The position numbers were made by a program, and so were the translations under genes. The notes below the pieces were generated by a model. That model made no database searches, was not told the DNA's origin, and saw only the letters and a list, made by a program, of their open reading frames with translations. Positions 6,204-13,898 of a stretch of 39,731 nucleotides of DNA are shown in pieces. The DNA comes from a virus. Positions within the stretch are counted from its first letter, which is position 1, and the number at the start of each line of letters is the position of its first letter. The DNA lies in the IMG/VR virus record IMGVR_UViG_3300019776_000323, positions 1-39,731 of that record; one strand, written 5' to 3'.

Positions 6204-6380
6204 ATGAGCACCACCACTAAAATGATCCTGATCGAATTGCAATCAGGGCCAAAAAAATTCTATCATCTCTTTGAGTCGCTGAAGGTCATTGAATACCATA
6301 GCCTATATAACCGGCTTCACCGGATGATCAAACAAGGTTACATTACAAAATCAGGAAACACGTACTATCTGCATGGCTAA
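6204..6380 (+). CDS. Small winged-helix-like protein
   Basis: This 58-residue ORF, MSTTTKMILIELQSGPKKFY onward, has helices at about 5-13, 18-27 and 31-45 (SLYNRLHRMIKQGYI) and ends with a short hairpin TKSGNTYYL. This is the arrangement of minimal winged-helix domains in phage replication operons. The stop overlaps the replisome organiser start by 8 nt. A DNA-binding role is probable, the target unknown. Confidence 0.55.
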   Translation: MSTTTKMILIELQSGPKKFYHLFESLKVIEYHSLYNRLHRMIKQGYITKSGNTYYLHG

Positions 6381-7089
6381 TCGCATACTAAGAGACTGGA
6401 CAACCTCCGAAAAAATAGATAATCTCAGTTTTGAAGCTGAGGTTTTTTTTACCCGTCTTATCATGCGGGCAGACGATCATGGCTGTTTTCATGCCAACCC
6501 GAAACTTTTAAAGGCGGCCTTGTTTCCATTGAAAGACATTTCTTTTGGGATGATTGAAATATACCTTAAAGAATTAGTTACTAATGGCATTGTAATAATT
6601 TATCAGGTAGAGGGCCGGGAGTACCTACAGATAAAAGATTTTGGGCAACGTTTACGGACAATGAGCAGCAAATTTCCGCTACCTGACAGCAATCCGCGGA
6701 CAAATGGCAGCGGGTCGCGGACAATTGACAGCAACCCGCGGCCTGAAACGAAGAGAAGTAGAAACGAAGAGGAAGTAGAAACAGAAGTAGAAAGCGAAGG
6801 CAAAAAAAATTTTGAATGGTTTTTGAAGCAGTTTGATGAAATGTTTGTCGATACCTTGAAAATGACTCACAGGGGTAAAGACTTTATGCAAGCAGCTAAG
6901 GAAAGCTTCGCACACCTGGCGGCCGATCCGGTCAGGTTAAAAATGGCAGAATCTCAGGACTGCAAAAAATTACTGAATACATGGCTTACAAATCAAAAAA
7001 TTAAGCCAAATGGAATCGAAAAACTTAAATCCAGTATTGATGCAGGACTTGCAAACATTGAAGCCAAATATGGCCATCCGGTTAAATGA
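6373..7089 (+). CDS. Phage replisome organiser / origin-binding replication initiator
   Basis: The 238-residue protein begins with RILRDWTTSEKIDNLSFEAE and continues through a winged-helix domain (to about residue 95) with the typical 'f..Rli..aDdhG.f..npk.lk..lfp' pattern of phage replisome organisers (DnaD/lambda-O-like). Residues about 96-145 are a low-complexity linker made of 7-residue near-repeats encoded by iteron-like DNA. The C-terminal 80 residues are helical (partner recruitment). It would bind the origin and load the host replicative helicase. The next gene, overlapping its end, may be the loader. Confidence 0.75.
   Translation: MANRILRDWTTSEKIDNLSFEAEVFFTRLIMRADDHGCFHANPKLLKAALFPLKDISFGMIEIYLKELVTNGIVIIYQVEGREYLQIKDFGQRLRTMSSKFPLPDSNPRTNGSGSRTIDSNPRPETKRSRNEEEVETEVESEGKKNFEWFLKQFDEMFVDTLKMTHRGKDFMQAAKESFAHLAADPVRLKMAESQDCKKLLNTWLTNQKIKPNGIEKLKSSIDAGLANIEAKYGHPVK
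6654..6741 (+). repeat. Iteron-like repeats, probable replication origin inside the initiator gene
   Basis: Imperfect direct repeats of about 21 bp share a GACAA-x-TGxCAGC core. They start near 6654 (ACGGACAATGAGCAGC), 6675 (degenerate, TGACAGC), 6695 (CGCGGACAAATGGCAGC) and 6716 (CGCGGACAATTGACAGC), with a last CGCGG at 6737. Origin iterons inside the initiator gene are the lambda-O arrangement. Here they also code for a 7-residue repeating linker, so coding repetition alone is a possible explanation. Confidence 0.6.
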
Positions 7090-7657
7090 TGCAAAATTGG
7101 TGATGCGCGATTTGTTTTTAGCCATCATGAAAATTGCAAAAGTTTATCAGATTCCAAACTTTGACAATACCAACGCTGAACTGCTCGCGGAGTGGATTTT
7201 GGAAGAATACCAACACCATGACCTTGAATTAGTCCAAACGGCTTTAAGGAACCCGCCCAGGTTAAACGATCAGGCGTGGAGACTTACTCCTGATACCCTT
7301 AGAGAATGGATTGAACTAACGCGAATTAAACGGGCAAATTTAAAAGATGCCGAAGAAAGCAAAAAAAGGCAGGAATTAGAGGTAGTGAAAAACGACATTA
7401 GCCCAGAAACGCAAAAGCTGATTAAAGAAACACTTAACAACCTTTTGGATGGCCCTAAAAACGTGATGACGCTATCGCCTGACGAAATTAAAGAGGAGGG
7501 GCAGACCAGGCCAAAGGCTTTTAAACACCCATCCACTGATGCCGGATATGTGAAGGAATGGGCAGAACGGGTAAAGAGACACGCAGAACAAACCTACAGG
7601 GAAAGACATCCTAACGCCACAGATGAAGAAGTTAAACGATTTTTAAAAACGATATGA
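7070..7657 (+). CDS. Putative replication accessory protein (helicase-loader position)
   Basis: The protein has about 195 residues from ATG 7070, my preferred start. The frame is open from 7010, but that start lies 80 nt inside the previous gene, and ATG 7103 is also possible. The N-terminal 75 residues are helical with LVQTALRNPPRLNDQAWRLT, followed by a long charged helix and a conserved-looking C-terminus (YVKEWAERVKRHAEQTYRER). By position after the initiator it resembles lambda P/DnaC-type loaders, but no AAA+ motif is present, so the role is a guess. Confidence 0.5.
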   Translation: MAIRLNDAKLVMRDLFLAIMKIAKVYQIPNFDNTNAELLAEWILEEYQHHDLELVQTALRNPPRLNDQAWRLTPDTLREWIELTRIKRANLKDAEESKKRQELEVVKNDISPETQKLIKETLNNLLDGPKNVMTLSPDEIKEEGQTRPKAFKHPSTDAGYVKEWAERVKRHAEQTYRERHPNATDEEVKRFLKTI

Positions 7658-7818
7658 TAAAGCGAGTGATGGAGGCGACTGTATTTTGCGAAGGGCTGGA
7701 GAGTGGCCGCATGAGGTTTTTTAGGGTTGGCATTGCACCTGTGAGCGATGGGTTTGCGCTGCTCCTGCGGAAGGGTGCAACTCCTGCGAAAAACTTGCCG
7801 CTAATATCAAGTGTATGA
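7654..7818 (+). CDS. Small hypothetical protein
   Basis: This 54-residue ORF starts MIKRVMEATVFCEGLESGRM and overlaps the preceding stop as ATGA. Its residues suggest two beta strands and a basic loop. No family is recognised. Its DNA shares TTGCGAAGGGCTGG (7686-7699) with the inverted repeat downstream of the next gene (8548-8561). Confidence 0.45.
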   Translation: MIKRVMEATVFCEGLESGRMRFFRVGIAPVSDGFALLLRKGATPAKNLPLISSV

Positions 7819-7918
7819 GTAGTAAAATTTGCGAACACTAACTGACATACGAAGAACTGAACAGCAAAAAGAAAATTAAAGCCGAAGGGCGGATGTATTT
7901 AAACTAAACTAAATAATT

Positions 7919-8425
7919 ATGGGATGCGACACACACATGTACATTGAGTACAGAAGAAAAGACAATGAAGAAAGAACTTGGCGTGACTTTGGAAGCCGGA
8001 TAAATCCGGGAAGAAATTACTTCCTGTTTGGGATAATTTCAGAAGGTGTTAGATGCGAAACTACATTTAACTTTCCACCAAAAGGAATGCCTGAAGATGC
8101 GGCTTATGCAGCACGTAATGACAATCAACTTTATATTTCAGAACACGAAGGAGAAGGGAATACTACTTTAGAAAGAGCGCAAAAATGGGTTGATAGCGGA
8201 CATTGCAAATTCATAAACGGAAATAATGGGAAACCAACATGGGTAACTCACCCTGATTGGCATTCTCATTCATGGTTATCAACTCAAGATTTTGAAAAGG
8301 CTATGGAATTTTATCGAAAAAATGGACACGGAACAGAACCTGAATATGAAGCACTATTAGCATCAATGAAAAGATTTGAGGAATTAGGTTATGAATCACG
8401 TGTCGTATTTTGGTTTGATAACTAA
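7919..8425 (+). CDS. Uncharacterised MGCDxHxYxEY-type protein, accessory gene
   Basis: The 168-residue protein opens MGCDTHMYIEYRRKD, a start seen in a widespread family of uncharacterised phage and bacterial proteins. It is rich in Trp, His and Asp (THPDWHSHSWLS) and ends in a strand-like VVFWF. The conserved Cys/Asp/His near the N-terminus could bind metal, but no activity is known. The gene stands apart: about 100 nt of non-coding DNA upstream, more AT-rich than its neighbours, and a 103-bp inverted repeat downstream. It looks like an acquired cargo gene at the end of the early operon. Confidence 0.65.
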   Translation: MGCDTHMYIEYRRKDNEERTWRDFGSRINPGRNYFLFGIISEGVRCETTFNFPPKGMPEDAAYAARNDNQLYISEHEGEGNTTLERAQKWVDSGHCKFINGNNGKPTWVTHPDWHSHSWLSTQDFEKAMEFYRKNGHGTEPEYEALLASMKRFEELGYESRVVFWFDN

Positions 8426-8439
8426 CTCTTGTATTTATC

Positions 8440-8480
8440 GTGCGGTGGGGGCTTTAATTTTCTTTTTGCCTTCACCACAC
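8440..8480. terminator. Hairpin after the early operon (possible terminator without U tract)
   Basis: GTG-C-GGTGGGGGC pairs with GCCTTCACC-A-CAC (two wobbles, one mismatch) around a T-rich 15-nt loop, 14 nt after the stop at 8425. No T run follows on either strand, so it may protect 3' ends or slow converging polymerases rather than terminate by itself. Confidence 0.4.
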
Positions 8481-8532
8481 TTCACTATGAAAAACTGAAC
8501 TATGACGCAAATTTTATTACTCATACACGTTG

Positions 8533-8635
8533 TTATAAGCTGTGCCATTGCGAAGGGCTGGGCGTTGCGTGAGCGTGGGCATGTGCGTACCTCCGGTGGA
8601 AGCATAAGCATTGTGGGCAATGGCATTGCTTATAA
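8533..8635. repeat. 103-bp interrupted inverted repeat at the convergence point
   Basis: Left arm TTATAAGC-TGT-GCCATTGC (8533-8551) pairs with right arm GCAATGGC-ATT-GCTTATAA (8617-8635): two perfect 8-bp blocks separated by an opposed 3-nt mismatch, around a GC-rich 65-nt interior. A symmetric stem with a mismatched internal loop and large head recalls integron attC sites or small MITE-like elements. The diagnostic attC core triplets are not clearly present. A weak 60-codon ORF through it (8502-8684) is probably incidental. Confidence 0.6.
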
Positions 8636-8661
8636 TAATTGGCTATCAGCAACAAACCCGT

Positions 8662-8739
8662 TTACAATCGCTTCCTATAGCTGAAAAAGAGGATAATCAG
8701 CATTAAAACGAAGAACACTATTACAAATAGCCATTCCAT
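8662..8739 (-). CDS. 25-residue single-TM peptide after the holin
   Basis: The ORF is MEWLFVIVFFVLMLIILFFS followed by YRKRL: one TM helix with a basic C-terminus. Its ATG overlaps the last base of the holin stop (TAATG), the usual sign of coupled translation. It is the last possible gene of the leftward late operon. By location it could modulate holin timing, but that is not shown. Confidence 0.45.
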   Translation of the reverse strand: MEWLFVIVFFVLMLIILFFSYRKRL

Positions 8740-9227
8740 TATTTACGCATTGCTTCTTTAAGTACCTCGTCTTTGTCGTGTGATCCTTTACTGCTTCCAA
8801 AGAAGAAATTAAGCACCACCATAGCACCCGCAAATAAGTAAACGTCTGCGAACATTTCTATCATACGCCTGTTTTCTTCTTCAGGAACCCAGAAGAATAA
8901 ACCGAACCCGAAACCTGTTGCACTTAACAAAACGAATGCCGCCAGGTAATAAACAAATCTTTTGGAAAAGGTGTCATTCTGAGCGAGCGCAGCAATTTGC
9001 ATCTTACGGGCTGAATCCCTATCCTCTATTTCAAGCCTTGCCCGTTCAATACTTAGTTTCTCCATCTCCTGAACGTGAGCGGTAACAATCTTTTGCATCT
9101 CGTTATTCAGGATCATCTTTTCTTCCTTGTTGGTGACGTTATCATCGATGGCCTTACCGATGCTGTTGACAATCTTCTCTGCCCCTCCTGCAAATATTTT
9201 CCCTAATACCTGACCTATGCCGCTCAT
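8739..9227 (-). CDS. Holin (3TM holin family)
   Basis: This 162-residue protein starts with an amphipathic N-terminal region, then a long charged helix (about 35-80). Two strongly hydrophobic segments follow (about 90-112, VYYLAAFVLLSATGFGFGLFF, and 125-142), then FFGSSKGSHDKDE, the GSSxGS end typical of the Holin_3TMs family. It would form the inner-membrane lesion that starts lysis. Its start overlaps the DUF5675 gene stop (ATGA), making a compact lysis pair. Confidence 0.8.
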   Translation of the reverse strand: MSGIGQVLGKIFAGGAEKIVNSIGKAIDDNVTNKEEKMILNNEMQKIVTAHVQEMEKLSIERARLEIEDRDSARKMQIAALAQNDTFSKRFVYYLAAFVLLSATGFGFGLFFWVPEEENRRMIEMFADVYLFAGAMVVLNFFFGSSKGSHDKDEVLKEAMRK

Positions 9228-9625
9228 TCTATTGTGATTTGAAATTTATCCGGTAATAGATTAATTAACTCCGTCAATGCCTCACCGCTTCTGATTATGT
9301 CCGGTATGCCATCACCGTTTAAATCCTGTGTCGCTTTCCCTACACCAATACAGCCCTTTAACCCGCTTACATAGGTGATTTTATGAATTAGGATACCTGA
9401 TCTTCCAGGTACTGACGTAAAGCGGAAGTAAGGATAAGGCCGATCAGCTTTAGGTGGTTGTTTAATTACATCATATACACCGGCTGGAATACAAGAAATA
9501 GACCGTTGGTTTTCCCTCCACGGGAGTTCCATCGTTTTGCAGATTTCTTTACCATTGACTAGGAAAGAACCAATTATCTGCGTTTTAAAATGTTGCCAGT
9601 TTTCAGGGCGTTTTACTTTTATCAT
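9224..9625 (-). CDS. DUF5675 family protein (lysis-associated)
   Basis: This 133-residue protein has the family features: SCIPAGVYDV, a segment ending PGRSGILIHK (His in the ILIH motif) and GCIGVGK near residue 105. The His...Gly-Cys-Ile pattern is reminiscent of L,D-transpeptidase/YkuD folds that act on peptidoglycan. Phage DUF5675 genes often lie in lysis cassettes. No other endolysin is recognisable in this genome, so this is the best candidate for the wall-active enzyme. The catalytic assignment is inference. Confidence 0.7.
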   Translation of the reverse strand: MIKVKRPENWQHFKTQIIGSFLVNGKEICKTMELPWRENQRSISCIPAGVYDVIKQPPKADRPYPYFRFTSVPGRSGILIHKITYVSGLKGCIGVGKATQDLNGDGIPDIIRSGEALTELINLLPDKFQITIE

Positions 9626-11514
9626 GGTGTAGTTATAAAGTTTTCATAAGCTAATCCAGCATCGGAATTGTAAAGACTTGCTACCTGAGTGGCTGACAAT
9701 TTCCTTCTCCAAATTCCCAACTCATCTATTCTTCCAGTGAATCCTCCCGCGGTACCATTTAATCCACCTATATAAGCAGAAGTAGATGTGTTACTCATTC
9801 CTAAATAAGTCCCCGTCATTCCACTTGATCCAACGTCTACTCCATTAATATACATTTTTAATCCTGTATGCAGCTTATTACCATCATAGGTAACTACTAT
9901 ATGACTCCATGTATTTAAAGGTATAGCTGCTCCCCCCACCCCTATAGTAGAAGTTCCGGCCCCTTGTGAAAATAAAGTAAAATCAGGGATTCCACTTGTT
10001 GCTATTCTAAGAGAATATTCTAATCCTCCGGCTGGCCTTTTAGTAAATATATAATTTGTTGCCGCAAATGAAGTCGGATAAACCCATACTGAAAAAGTTA
10101 AAGGCACATCCCCACCTAAAAACATTACAAAACTTAATAATGTTGAATCAGCTAAACTTATGTATTGAGTGCTACCATTGAATGAATAAGCGTTATTTAT
10201 TTTACCAGCTACGGATGAAGGGGCAGCTACCAATGTTCCATTGTGTAATCCAGTTGAATCATTTGCATTTGCATTTAATTTAAAATAACTGATTATACCG
10301 TTATTGATATATTGACTATTGTAAAGGTTGAGATTTAGGTATGCGGCATAAATAAGATCATGTCCATCCACATTAGGGTGTGCGTTATCGGGTAATACCA
10401 AAGCACCATTTAAAGTTACTCTGTCACCCCCAGTCGTAAGTAAAGCTGCTATGTCTAAAATCTGATAACCTCTTGTTAAAACATAAGCATTCATAGCATT
10501 GATATTTGTAAACGCTGCTACCGCTGGCATTGGGGCGTATGTTGTCAATATAATGTTTGATCCTAATGAGACAAACTGCCTTATCAAAGACTCTAAATTA
10601 TCCTTCCATGTCTGTAAAACAGATTCGTTATAACCAACAGAAATAATAACGTTTTTTGGGGTAAATGATCCCCAATCTTTTATTCTGGTTAATAAGTCAG
10701 CAGCACTATTACCTCCCCACCCACTTATAACAGCATTTCCCGATTCAAAATTAAAAACCCTGTAAGCCCAGCGATCTTCAAGATCAGGTGTTAAAGAATA
10801 TCCATCAACATAGCTATCACCATAAACCGCTATTTTTGGAGAAGATGGATTCAGGGCATAATAGTAAAGTCCTGAATAATCAATATCACCTTTAACGTGT
10901 TGTAATGCTACCTGTCCCCTGAACAGGGAATTTCCTGTTGTTAACGTATTGGATTCACCGGTTGTAATGTTGGTTAACTTAATAATTGATGATAAATCTA
11001 TTTTAGAAAACTCAACCTTGTAATCATGTGCAGTGTTGATAGTTAACGTAATTGGTTCTGATGTTGATAATGTGGGTGGTGTGGGGTATAAATAATAGCC
11101 ATAGAATTTTATCAAACTATTTTCAAAGTCAATTTCCGCAACCGACCCGCCCTTTGCCCATGAATTTGTATTGTATTTAAGCACTCGAAAAACAGATGTC
11201 GAACTATTTATATTAAAAAAAACAGTTGTCCGTTGCCTTTCCTGTGAGGATAAATAAGACCATCCGGCAAAGGAATCCCATCCTGTATTTGCTGGCGTTC
11301 CGGTAGAATTTAAAACTCCTCCTGTGAATGTAAACTCTGCTGTATCTGACCAGTCAGCAGGCTGTGATGAAAGGTCAGAACCAAATAATAATGTTTCATC
11401 TTCGGCTTCTGCCGTTGTGCCTATCCACCATAACTTCTTTGAAATATTCATATTTTCTAATTCATCTTTACATCCTAATAAACCCAATAAGCCTAAAAAA
11501 TTTCTTCTATTCAT
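9622..11514 (-). CDS. SGNH-hydrolase (esterase) with LamG domain and lipoprotein/Tat-like N-terminus
   Basis: The 630-residue protein has three parts. Residues 1-15 (MNRRNFLGLLGLLGC) contain a twin-arginine-like RRNFLG and an LLGC lipobox. A beta-rich region follows, then an SGNH/GDSL hydrolase at about 225-400: GDS at 232-234, block II Gly at 265-268, Asn296 in GYNES, and Asp376/His379 in DNAHP. Residues about 405-625 form a LamG/concanavalin-like carbohydrate-binding domain. Such enzymes remove O-acetyl groups from polysaccharides. Its position between fibre and lysis genes suggests a tail-tip depolymerase or esterase. The signal-like start instead suggests export to the host envelope. The gene is clearly AT-richer than the head genes. 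Confidence 0.75.
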   Translation of the reverse strand: MNRRNFLGLLGLLGCKDELENMNISKKLWWIGTTAEAEDETLLFGSDLSSQPADWSDTAEFTFTGGVLNSTGTPANTGWDSFAGWSYLSSQERQRTTVFFNINSSTSVFRVLKYNTNSWAKGGSVAEIDFENSLIKFYGYYLYPTPPTLSTSEPITLTINTAHDYKVEFSKIDLSSIIKLTNITTGESNTLTTGNSLFRGQVALQHVKGDIDYSGLYYYALNPSSPKIAVYGDSYVDGYSLTPDLEDRWAYRVFNFESGNAVISGWGGNSAADLLTRIKDWGSFTPKNVIISVGYNESVLQTWKDNLESLIRQFVSLGSNIILTTYAPMPAVAAFTNINAMNAYVLTRGYQILDIAALLTTGGDRVTLNGALVLPDNAHPNVDGHDLIYAAYLNLNLYNSQYINNGIISYFKLNANANDSTGLHNGTLVAAPSSVAGKINNAYSFNGSTQYISLADSTLLSFVMFLGGDVPLTFSVWVYPTSFAATNYIFTKRPAGGLEYSLRIATSGIPDFTLFSQGAGTSTIGVGGAAIPLNTWSHIVVTYDGNKLHTGLKMYINGVDVGSSGMTGTYLGMSNTSTSAYIGGLNGTAGGFTGRIDELGIWRRKLSATQVASLYNSDAGLAYENFITTP

Positions 11515-12659
11515 TAAAACTTATTAAAATGTCTGTTTAGTGCAAAATTAGGATCGCGGTAAGTTTCCACATACTCACCTATTTTTATATATGCACATGA
11601 TGTGGTTGCCTCTGGTATACCGTATATTTTACCATTAGGAGCAAGTACATTACCCCTATATTTAAGAATTGTATTACTAAATGATCCAAACGTTGTGACG
11701 CTATCATCCCGGATGTTTATTTTTACTGCTGCCGTTGATGTTGACTGATACGGGAGAGCATAAATATTACCATCAACACCAACAACACAGCCAGAGTAAA
11801 GATTAGATAGTACGGTAATTGTCTGAGATATTGTATTGGTTTTGCAATCTATTTTTAAACAAAAAGAATTATTAAAGTGTGGTAATGCATATATAAATCT
11901 ATTATTTACAAGAGTACCACCCTGATATTTGGTTGCTCCACCTATTAGATTTCCAAAAGTAAAGTAATCATCTTGTTTCCAGTTAATAACCAGAATCGTT
12001 GATGAAGCATAAGGAATACAATAAATGAAATCACCGCATAGAACACCACCGACATATTTACTACTTCCTGATATATTCCCAAAAAATGAAATTGAATCTG
12101 TTAACGTATCAACTTTCATAATAGTGGTTGCATCATAAGGGATGTGATATAGGCAACCATTGGGGGCTAATACAGAACCGACATATTTATTACTTCCTGT
12201 TACATTTCCAAAAGTAGTGGTAGTGTCTGTTCTTGTGTCAATCTTTAAAATAGATGTGCTTGCAAAAGGAGTGCAATAAATAATATATCCGACTAAAGTA
12301 GAACCTAACCATTTATTTGATCCGGCAGCAACACTGCCGAAGGTTGTAACTGTATCATCTTCAGTATTAATTTTTAGAATTGTCGTTGCATTCATCGGGC
12401 ATCCATAAATAAAATTATTAGGTGCTAATACTCCCCCGAACCATTTAGATGATCCTGCTGCAACTGTTCCAAAGGTGGTTGCTGTTGGTGTATTTTCATT
12501 TAAAAATTGAGTATTATTTTTTAATGGATGATCAATCGTAAATTGACCGTTAGCATCCCATCTTTGGAATTTATTTCTATTAGCAAAGTCATCACCCATG
12601 AATTGGGTTGATAATCCAAAACTCTGAATCTGTTTATATGTCTGCTTGAACCCGTCCAC
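11514..12659 (-). CDS. Seven-repeat beta-propeller tail protein (likely receptor-binding)
   Basis: The 381-residue protein consists of seven repeats of 42-46 residues starting near 61, 105, 148, 191, 233, 279 and 322. Each has the pattern TTFG-x-(7-10)-K-W/Y-x-G-x-L-x-P-N-x-x-I-Y-x-x-P-x-x-x-x-x-I-L-K-I. That is what a seven-bladed propeller would need. The N-terminal 55 residues probably attach it to the tail. It lies between fibre genes and the esterase, so receptor or glycan binding is likely. It shares a base with the 12659 gene stop and overlaps the esterase start. AT-rich and repetitive, it may evolve by blade duplication. Confidence 0.7.
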   Translation of the reverse strand: MDGFKQTYKQIQSFGLSTQFMGDDFANRNKFQRWDANGQFTIDHPLKNNTQFLNENTPTATTFGTVAAGSSKWFGGVLAPNNFIYGCPMNATTILKINTEDDTVTTFGSVAAGSNKWLGSTLVGYIIYCTPFASTSILKIDTRTDTTTTFGNVTGSNKYVGSVLAPNGCLYHIPYDATTIMKVDTLTDSISFFGNISGSSKYVGGVLCGDFIYCIPYASSTILVINWKQDDYFTFGNLIGGATKYQGGTLVNNRFIYALPHFNNSFCLKIDCKTNTISQTITVLSNLYSGCVVGVDGNIYALPYQSTSTAAVKINIRDDSVTTFGSFSNTILKYRGNVLAPNGKIYGIPEATTSCAYIKIGEYVETYRDPNFALNRHFNKF

Positions 12660-12883
12660 TATGCAAGCAACTCCACGAAAGTGATTTTATAAAATGGTTC
12701 TGTCACATCGGGCTGAACTTTTACCACCATTTTAGCGGCAGACTTAAAAGATGCAATCTGAGCATCTTTATAATCAACCTCTCCCTGAATAAATATTAAC
12801 TCGTCCCCGCGATTTGTTGCTGAGGTAGCCCAATCCTGTAATTTTGCTTTTATGTTTGCGTCTGTTACTCTTACTCTTGCCAT
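12659..12883 (-). CDS. Small tail-region protein
   Basis: The 74-residue protein is MARVRVTDANIKAKLQDWAT onward: a helical first half, then beta strands (AAKMVVKV, YKITFVELL). I prefer ATG 12883, 4 nt after the previous stop. An ATG 24 nt earlier would overlap the upstream gene. It resembles small proteins found beside tail-fibre genes of unknown role and may be a fibre adaptor or chaperone. Confidence 0.5.
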   Translation of the reverse strand: MARVRVTDANIKAKLQDWATSATNRGDELIFIQGEVDYKDAQIASFKSAAKMVVKVQPDVTEPFYKITFVELLA

Positions 12884-12887
12884 ATTA

Positions 12888-13301
12888 TTAATAGTCTGAT
12901 CCCTCAATAACTACACTTGTCCTGTCTTGTACTCCCGCATAAACGGTTTGTGTTACTCCTATTACATCAGAAGCATTTAAAACCAATCCATCAGGAAAAC
13001 TTATTACTGCTTTTGTTGCTATCGCTGTGGTGCTTGGTGTACTCGTTGCGATAGATATTTCATTGTAGAAATAATAAGTACCACTTCTCTTTATGAAAAC
13101 ACAGAATACCTTTGCACCTATTGCTGCGGCTGTTGCCTGCGCAGGAATGAATGTTATCCGTTTAACAAATGAACCATCTGCCCCGGCTGTGTAAACATCT
13201 ACTATAGACCCTGATCCGTCCCGCGCTGTATTGGCTGCTGCTATAGTGTTTACTGCTACGTTTGCAGTCTGTGTAAATGGTGGTGTGAATGTTTTTGCCA
13301 T
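12888..13301 (-). CDS. Putative minor structural protein
   Basis: This 137-residue, Ala/Thr-rich, all-beta-looking protein (MAKTFTPPFTQTANVAVNTI onward; AYAGVQDRTSV near the end) has low charge, as in virion surface or tail-decoration proteins. The start lies directly after the fibre gene stop at 13302. No precise family is recognised. A structural role rests on composition and location. Confidence 0.5.
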   Translation of the reverse strand: MAKTFTPPFTQTANVAVNTIAAANTARDGSGSIVDVYTAGADGSFVKRITFIPAQATAAAIGAKVFCVFIKRSGTYYFYNEISIATSTPSTTAIATKAVISFPDGLVLNASDVIGVTQTVYAGVQDRTSVVIEGSDY

Positions 13302-13862
13302 TTAATAAAAGTTATAGTATAAAAATAAATTTCCCCCTACGTTATTAGGGTTTGCTGAACTTACCGCAGTTTGAACAAAAGCTGTAGTAGCTAATTGAGT
13401 TGTATTGGTTCCATTCGCTGCCGTTGGTGCTGCTGGTGTTCCTGTGAATGTTGGTGAGGCAAGATTGGCTTTTAAGTTTAAAGCAGCCTGTAAATCGGTT
13501 TGATTAGACAGTGTTCCGGTTATACTTCCCCATGTTCCCCCACCGCTGCCACCTGTAATAGTTACCTTTGTAGCCCCCGCACTCGGATCATCTGCAACGG
13601 TGGCCCCAACAAAATTTAATTTTGGTCTTTGGGTAACTGATACGCCTGCGCCCTGGATGACGTGAGCCTGATTGATTTGCTCATTTTCCCACTTCTGCGT
13701 GGATTCGTTATACATGAGCACCTGACCACCATCAGGTTCATAAATAGACACGTCTGTTAACGCTGATAGAGTCGTTACCAGATTATTGATAATAGTCGTT
13801 GATGTCCTGTTAAGGAAATAGACTACCCGCTTTAATCGCGTGATCTCCTGTTTAAAATCCAT
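13302..13862 (-). CDS. Tail fibre protein
   Basis: The 186-residue protein has an N-terminal helix/coiled-coil segment (about 1-40) and a middle part with GWGSITGTLSNQTDLQ-type fibre repeat (WGSITGTLSNQTDLQAALNL). A SPTFTGTPAAPTA-TTQLATTAFV motif at about 140-165 is characteristic of phage fibre repeat regions. The C-terminus ends in aromatic YYNFY. It probably forms a trimeric fibre carrying or adjoining the propeller protein. It is the first gene after a strong terminator, so it may be expressed at lower level than the tail tube. Confidence 0.75.
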   Translation of the reverse strand: MDFKQEITRLKRVVYFLNRTSTTIINNLVTTLSALTDVSIYEPDGGQVLMYNESTQKWENEQINQAHVIQGAGVSVTQRPKLNFVGATVADDPSAGATKVTITGGSGGGTWGSITGTLSNQTDLQAALNLKANLASPTFTGTPAAPTAANGTNTTQLATTAFVQTAVSSANPNNVGGNLFLYYNFY

Positions 13863-13898
13863 AACGGCCTATTATCTCGGATTGCTCCGGTTCTCGTT

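Noticed and set aside
6654-6741. Short spaced repeats as a CRISPR array
   Set aside because: Repeat units are 20-21 bp without unique spacers of constant length and lie inside a coding frame. An iteron array fits better.
7686-8561. Shared 14-mer TTGCGAAGGGCTGG (7686-7699 and 8548-8561) as a mobile element boundary
   Set aside because: One 14-base match is expected by chance somewhere in 40 kb. Only its placement on both sides of the odd gene is suggestive, so it is mentioned as support and not called as an element.
8502-8684. 60-codon rightward ORF over the 103-bp inverted repeat
   Set aside because: Its codons are explained by the inverted repeat itself, there is no coupling to a neighbour, and its end overlaps the 25-residue ORF on the other strand.
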